From VSJD01 sp964617825 (lineage in GTDB: Bacteria; Verrucomicrobiota; Kiritimatiellia; JAAZAB01), in contig CAZTWL010000004.1 in assembly GCA_964617825.1 (NCBI GenBank), forward strand, positions 1 to 64,000: a stretch of 64,000 bases of DNA. Direction: 5' to 3'. The position numbers and the translations under genes were made by a program. This document shows positions 61,111 through 64,000 of the stretch, in pieces (position 1 is the first letter of the stretch; each line of letters opens with the position of its first letter). The notes below the pieces were generated by a model. That model was not told the origin of the DNA, ran no database searches, and saw only the letters and a list, made by a program, of their open reading frames with translations.

Positions 61111-61600
61111 TCCAAGCGTCCTCTTATTTGTTTTTTGGCGCAATGCTGCCGGTCAATGCCCGAAGGCGATCGATTATCACGTATCGCCTGTTGCTTTGTG
61201 ACAGCAAATTCATCCCTCCCCTGCTATCAGAAAATAAAAAAATATCAGGTCATCGGATGGAGTCAAGCAGAGATAATAAAAAAACACGCACACCCGGCAA
61301 TTTACGGCAGGTTATGAGTTGGCAATTAACATGCGTCTAATTTGCCGTCACCAACAATGATCAGATCGGCAAGGCGCGAGCTTGAAGGCGGCGGCCAGGT
61401 CAGATGCTGCCGTGCATCGGCGAGCAGGCCCCTACTTGCATACATCGATGACGTGTAAATAACAAGTGAGGAAGAAGTCCCTTGCAAGCTGCGGCATCAG
61501 GGCATGCAATCCAAACTCTCGGCATCTGTCCGGCCTTAGTCAAGGTTTTGAGTGCGCAATAAGTGTTGTCTGATTGAATTCCTTGGACTATATTTTGCCC
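61111..61600. other. Divergent intergenic region, nothing recognised
   Basis: 490 bases between the divergent prenyltransferase and ClpX-like genes. Small open frames on both strands carry no protein-like features. An A-rich stretch near 61228-61290 may hold promoter elements for either gene, but I cannot define -35/-10 boxes with confidence, and no tRNA, riboswitch or repeat was seen. Confidence 0.35.
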
Positions 61601-63229
61601 ATGAACACTGACGAACCCAAAACCCCGCTGGACGACTGGCAAAAGCAATTTCAGGATATCCTGCGCCAAGCGCACGCCAACCCGATGTTTGACAACACCC
61701 CGGCGTCCGCAGCGGGCGACAAAGGAGACTCCAAATCGCCCGACGATAATGCCGCCACGAAGGATAAGCTCCGGCGAATCCGCGAATTCAACCTGAAGCC
61801 GCGCGATATCCGGGACTATCTCGATCGCTATGTTATCCAACAGTCTGAGGCCAAGAAGGTGCTTTCCGTGGCCATCTGCGACCATTACAACCACGTGCGT
61901 CAATGCCTGGAAACACCCGCCCTGCGCGATCACGATTATGCCAAACAAAACATCATTTTGCTTGGCCCAACCGGTGTGGGCAAGACCTACCTTATGCGCT
62001 GTGTCGCCAAGTTGATCGGCGTGCCCTTCGTCAAGTCCGATGCCACCAAGTTTTCAGAAACCGGCTATGTCGGGCATGATGTCGAGGATTTGGTCAGGGA
62101 CTTGGCGCGCGCCGCCGACGGCAACGTTGACTTGGCCCAATATGGAATTATTTACATCGACGAAATCGATAAAATCGCCGGGCAAGCCGGCTCATATGGC
62201 CGCGACGTTTCCGGCCGCGGAGTGCAGGTCAACCTCCTTAAACTCATGGAGGAAACCGACGTCAGCCTGCAAAGCCAAACCGATTTGCTCGGGCAAATGG
62301 AAGCCATCATGCAATTGCAGCGCAGCGGTCAGCCGCCACGGCGCACGCTCAATACGCGCCACATTCTTTTCATTGTCAGCGGCGCTTTCGACCGCCTGGC
62401 GGAACGCGTAAAAAAACGGGTCAGCGTCGCGCCCATAGGATTCAGCCAGGCCGCCAAAACCCCTCAGGCCGACAATGAATACCTGAAATTGGCCGAAACC
62501 CGCGATTTTATCGATTTCGGGTTCGAGCCGGAATTCATCGGGCGTCTCCCCGTCCGCGTCACCTGCGACGCGCTCACCGCCGCCGATCTCCAGCAAATCA
62601 TGCTGACCTCGGAGGACAGTATTCTGGCGCAATACCGGCAGGATTTTAACGGCTATGGCATCGACTTGACGATAACCAAGGAGGCCATCGCTGAAATCGC
62701 CACGCGGGCCATTAAGGAACAGACCGGCGCACGCGGCCTGATGACCGTGATGGAGCAGGTCTTCCGCAATTTCAAGTTCCAATTGCCCTCGACCGCCGTG
62801 AAAAATTTCGAAGCCGATTCCAACACCATCACGGACCCGACCGGCGCGCTCAAGAGTTTGCTTCGCAAGAACCAGCGTTCCCAGCGCGCACTGCTGAAAA
62901 CGGAGGTGGCCGCCTTCGCGCAGCGCTTCAAGGAGGAACACGCCCTGGATCTAGTTTTCAACGACGAGGCCGTCGACCTGCTTGTCGAACTGAGCACCAC
63001 GCAAGACAAAACGATGCGCACGATTTTCAGCGAAAAATTCAGGGACTTCCAGCACGGCTTGAAACTGATCGCCAAAAATACCGGCAGGACCACGTTCGAA
63101 ATTACGCGGGACATCGTCGAAGCGCCCGACAAAGAGCTTTCCCGGCTGGTTGTGGAAAGTTTCCAAAAGGCGCCGGAAGACCGCAGCAAGCCGGCAACAA
63201 ACGGCAAGCAACAACCCGCGGACAGCTGA
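61601..63229 (+). CDS. ClpX-like AAA+ unfoldase without the zinc domain
   Basis: 542 residues. The AAA+ core matches ClpX: Walker A LLGPTGVGKTYLM, pore loop FSETGYVGHDVEDLV, Walker B IIYIDEIDKIA, the IGF tripeptide in VAPIGFSQ that in ClpX docks on ClpP, and the sensor-2 GARGLMTVMEQV. Typical ClpX starts with a C4 zinc domain; here it is replaced by a polar 60-residue stretch with no Cys. A 110-residue C-terminal extension (about 430-542) carries a helical region and a Pro/Gln/Lys tail. It is probably a paralogue of ClpX with its own adaptor preference, and the genome likely has a normal clpX elsewhere. Its stop abuts that of queC, the two forming TGATCA. Confidence 0.85.
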   Translation: MNTDEPKTPLDDWQKQFQDILRQAHANPMFDNTPASAAGDKGDSKSPDDNAATKDKLRRIREFNLKPRDIRDYLDRYVIQQSEAKKVLSVAICDHYNHVRQCLETPALRDHDYAKQNIILLGPTGVGKTYLMRCVAKLIGVPFVKSDATKFSETGYVGHDVEDLVRDLARAADGNVDLAQYGIIYIDEIDKIAGQAGSYGRDVSGRGVQVNLLKLMEETDVSLQSQTDLLGQMEAIMQLQRSGQPPRRTLNTRHILFIVSGAFDRLAERVKKRVSVAPIGFSQAAKTPQADNEYLKLAETRDFIDFGFEPEFIGRLPVRVTCDALTAADLQQIMLTSEDSILAQYRQDFNGYGIDLTITKEAIAEIATRAIKEQTGARGLMTVMEQVFRNFKFQLPSTAVKNFEADSNTITDPTGALKSLLRKNQRSQRALLKTEVAAFAQRFKEEHALDLVFNDEAVDLLVELSTTQDKTMRTIFSEKFRDFQHGLKLIAKNTGRTTFEITRDIVEAPDKELSRLVVESFQKAPEDRSKPATNGKQQPADS

Positions 63230-63925
63230 TCAGATTTTGACGGCCGGCCGTCGCCGCAAGGCCGGGTCGGCTACATGGCAGGCCGCGAATGCCGCTTGGC
63301 GTTCCACGCAAGAAGGGCACACGCCGCACGGTTGATCTTCCCCGCGATAGCAACTCCATGTCTCGGCATAATTAACGCCTAGGTCCAGGCCAATTTTTAC
63401 AACCTCACTCTTGGACATAAGCATAAAAGGGGCATGCAACCTGACAGCCTGACGGCGATTAAGGCTCAAAACGGCATTCATCCGCTCAAGAAAAGTCTGC
63501 GTGCAATCCCAGTAACCGTAGCGGTCTTGAGTTTGCGCGCCGTAAAAAACATCGGCTACCCCCCGGGCCTCGGCAAAGGCAGCGGCCAAAGCCAGAAAAA
63601 GCATATTGCGATTGGGCACATAGGTCGGCGGCTGGTCAAGCTGGTTTGGCGCCAATGAGTCCAGCGCCGGAACCGGCATGGTCAGATCGGTCAAAGCCGA
63701 CGCGCCGGCAACCAGTTCGCCGAAAAACGAGAGATCCACCTGTCGGTGCTCCCTGACTTTCGCGGTGCGCGCCTGGGCGACGGCACAGGCGGTTTCACGC
63801 GCATGCTTCTGGCCATAACTAATCGTCAAGGCATAGAGCGGCCGAGCATCCGGCTTGCTGTTGACGTAATGAAGCAAGGTGGAGGAATCCAGCCCGCCAC
63901 TTAATAAAATTAACGCGCTATTCAT
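63230..63925 (-). CDS. queC: 7-cyano-7-deazaguanine synthase QueC
   Basis: 231 residues from ATG 63925. The PP-loop SGGLDSSTLLHY near the start binds ATP, ALTISYGQKHARE is a family segment, VPNRNMLFLALAAAFAEA and the zinc-binding end SCYRGEDQPCGVCPSCVERQ (Cys-x7-9-Cys-x2-Cys-x2-Cys) complete the signature. QueC turns 7-carboxy-7-deazaguanine into preQ0 using ammonia and ATP, in queuosine synthesis. The other que genes are not in the window. It may overlap the end of a gene reading in from beyond the window edge. Confidence 0.94.
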   Translation of the reverse strand: MNSALILLSGGLDSSTLLHYVNSKPDARPLYALTISYGQKHARETACAVAQARTAKVREHRQVDLSFFGELVAGASALTDLTMPVPALDSLAPNQLDQPPTYVPNRNMLFLALAAAFAEARGVADVFYGAQTQDRYGYWDCTQTFLERMNAVLSLNRRQAVRLHAPFMLMSKSEVVKIGLDLGVNYAETWSCYRGEDQPCGVCPSCVERQAAFAACHVADPALRRRPAVKI

Positions 63926-64000
63926 TTTTCCACCGAACTTCCGTCGCGGCATCTTCTGTGTACGGACCAACAACCAGGCCCTGGCTTACGCCACCGGTTG
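63918..64000 (-). CDS. Possible C-terminal end of a gene entering from the right edge
   Basis: A minus-strand frame is open from the window edge and stops with TAG at 63918-63920, overlapping the queC start by 8 bases. The 26 visible residues (TGGVSQGLVVGPYTEDAATE and a short tail WKNE) read like a normal protein end, but a family cannot be named. Another frame, ending in TGA across the queC ATG, is also open for a short way, so this is tentative. Confidence 0.3.
   Translation of the reverse strand, partial: TGGVSQGLVVGPYTEDAATEVRWKNE

Noticed and set aside
1..64000. CRISPR arrays, insertion sequences or prophage
   Set aside because: No regularly spaced repeats, transposase, integrase or phage structural genes were seen on either strand.

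Overview
The window is about 64 kb of a moderately GC-rich bacterial chromosome, densely coded and without phage, insertion-sequence or CRISPR signs. The gene content points to a Gram-negative anaerobe or fermenter. There is an NAD-linked trimeric [FeFe]-hydrogenase under Rex control, a sigma-54 activator, lipoprotein and periplasmic proteins, queuosine synthesis, and a Gld-type ABC/Bat gene run of the sort common in the Planctomycetes-Verrucomicrobia-Chlamydiae (PVC) and Bacteroidetes groups. A Kiritimatiellota/Lentisphaerota/Verrucomicrobiota-like host is my best guess; it is inference from gene style, with no rRNA or marker tree behind it.

Layout. 1-8 kb: the tail of a GtrA-like membrane protein, then (minus strand) recO, ybeY, a 7TM-HD phosphodiesterase, an aminotransferase and a HIT protein, then (plus) holA and a pfkB-family sugar kinase ending in a strong bidirectional terminator. 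8-12 kb (minus): a small lipoprotein, a fold-III PLP decarboxylase and a GNAT/FemAB-like-ATP-grasp fusion, which looks like a two-gene biosynthetic unit. 12.7-13.5 kb: DUF190 and a CrcB/FluC fluoride channel. 13.9-16.6 kb: an NtrC-type sigma-54 activator followed by a clear -24/-12 promoter and a membrane-anchored small heat-shock protein. 16.8-32.1 kb: one long run of ABC ATPase, ABC-2 permease, GldG-like, DUF4340, MoxR, DUF58, BatD-like, BatA, BatB/C and BatD/E proteins, which is an envelope or secretion-stress machine. 32.2-37.6 kb: an NqrF-like ferredoxin reductase, an unknown protein, two STAS proteins, an orphan NMT1-type binding protein and a Cache-HAMP-SpoIIE phosphatase, together a likely partner-switching sensor.

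37.9-48.4 kb is the most striking region. It holds rex, preceded by two near-perfect Rex operators that flank a promoter, then hydC-hydB-hydA of a bifurcating-type hydrogenase. Overlapping hydA by one base is a sensory H-cluster protein fused to an Fe-S domain and a histidine kinase. Next come a stand-alone receiver, a receiver-histidine kinase hybrid, another receiver, and finally a receiver fused to a Ser/Thr protein kinase. The simplest reading is that Rex reports NADH/NAD+ on the transcription side, while the H-cluster kinase reports H2 or redox state to a multi-branch phosphorelay that ends in Ser/Thr phosphorylation.

48.4-64 kb: tRNA-Arg(CCT), a six-EF-hand secreted protein, an endonuclease/exonuclease/phosphatase-family protein, a lytic transglycosylase, a cyclase-family protein, a BrkB-type membrane protein fused to a cyclic-nucleotide-binding domain, a secreted SnoaL-Cache protein, tRNA-Tyr(GTA), a GH20-like protein, a small membrane protein, a GT-C glycosyltransferase, a UbiA-type prenyltransferase, a ClpX-like ATPase lacking the zinc domain, queC, and the possible tail of one more gene.
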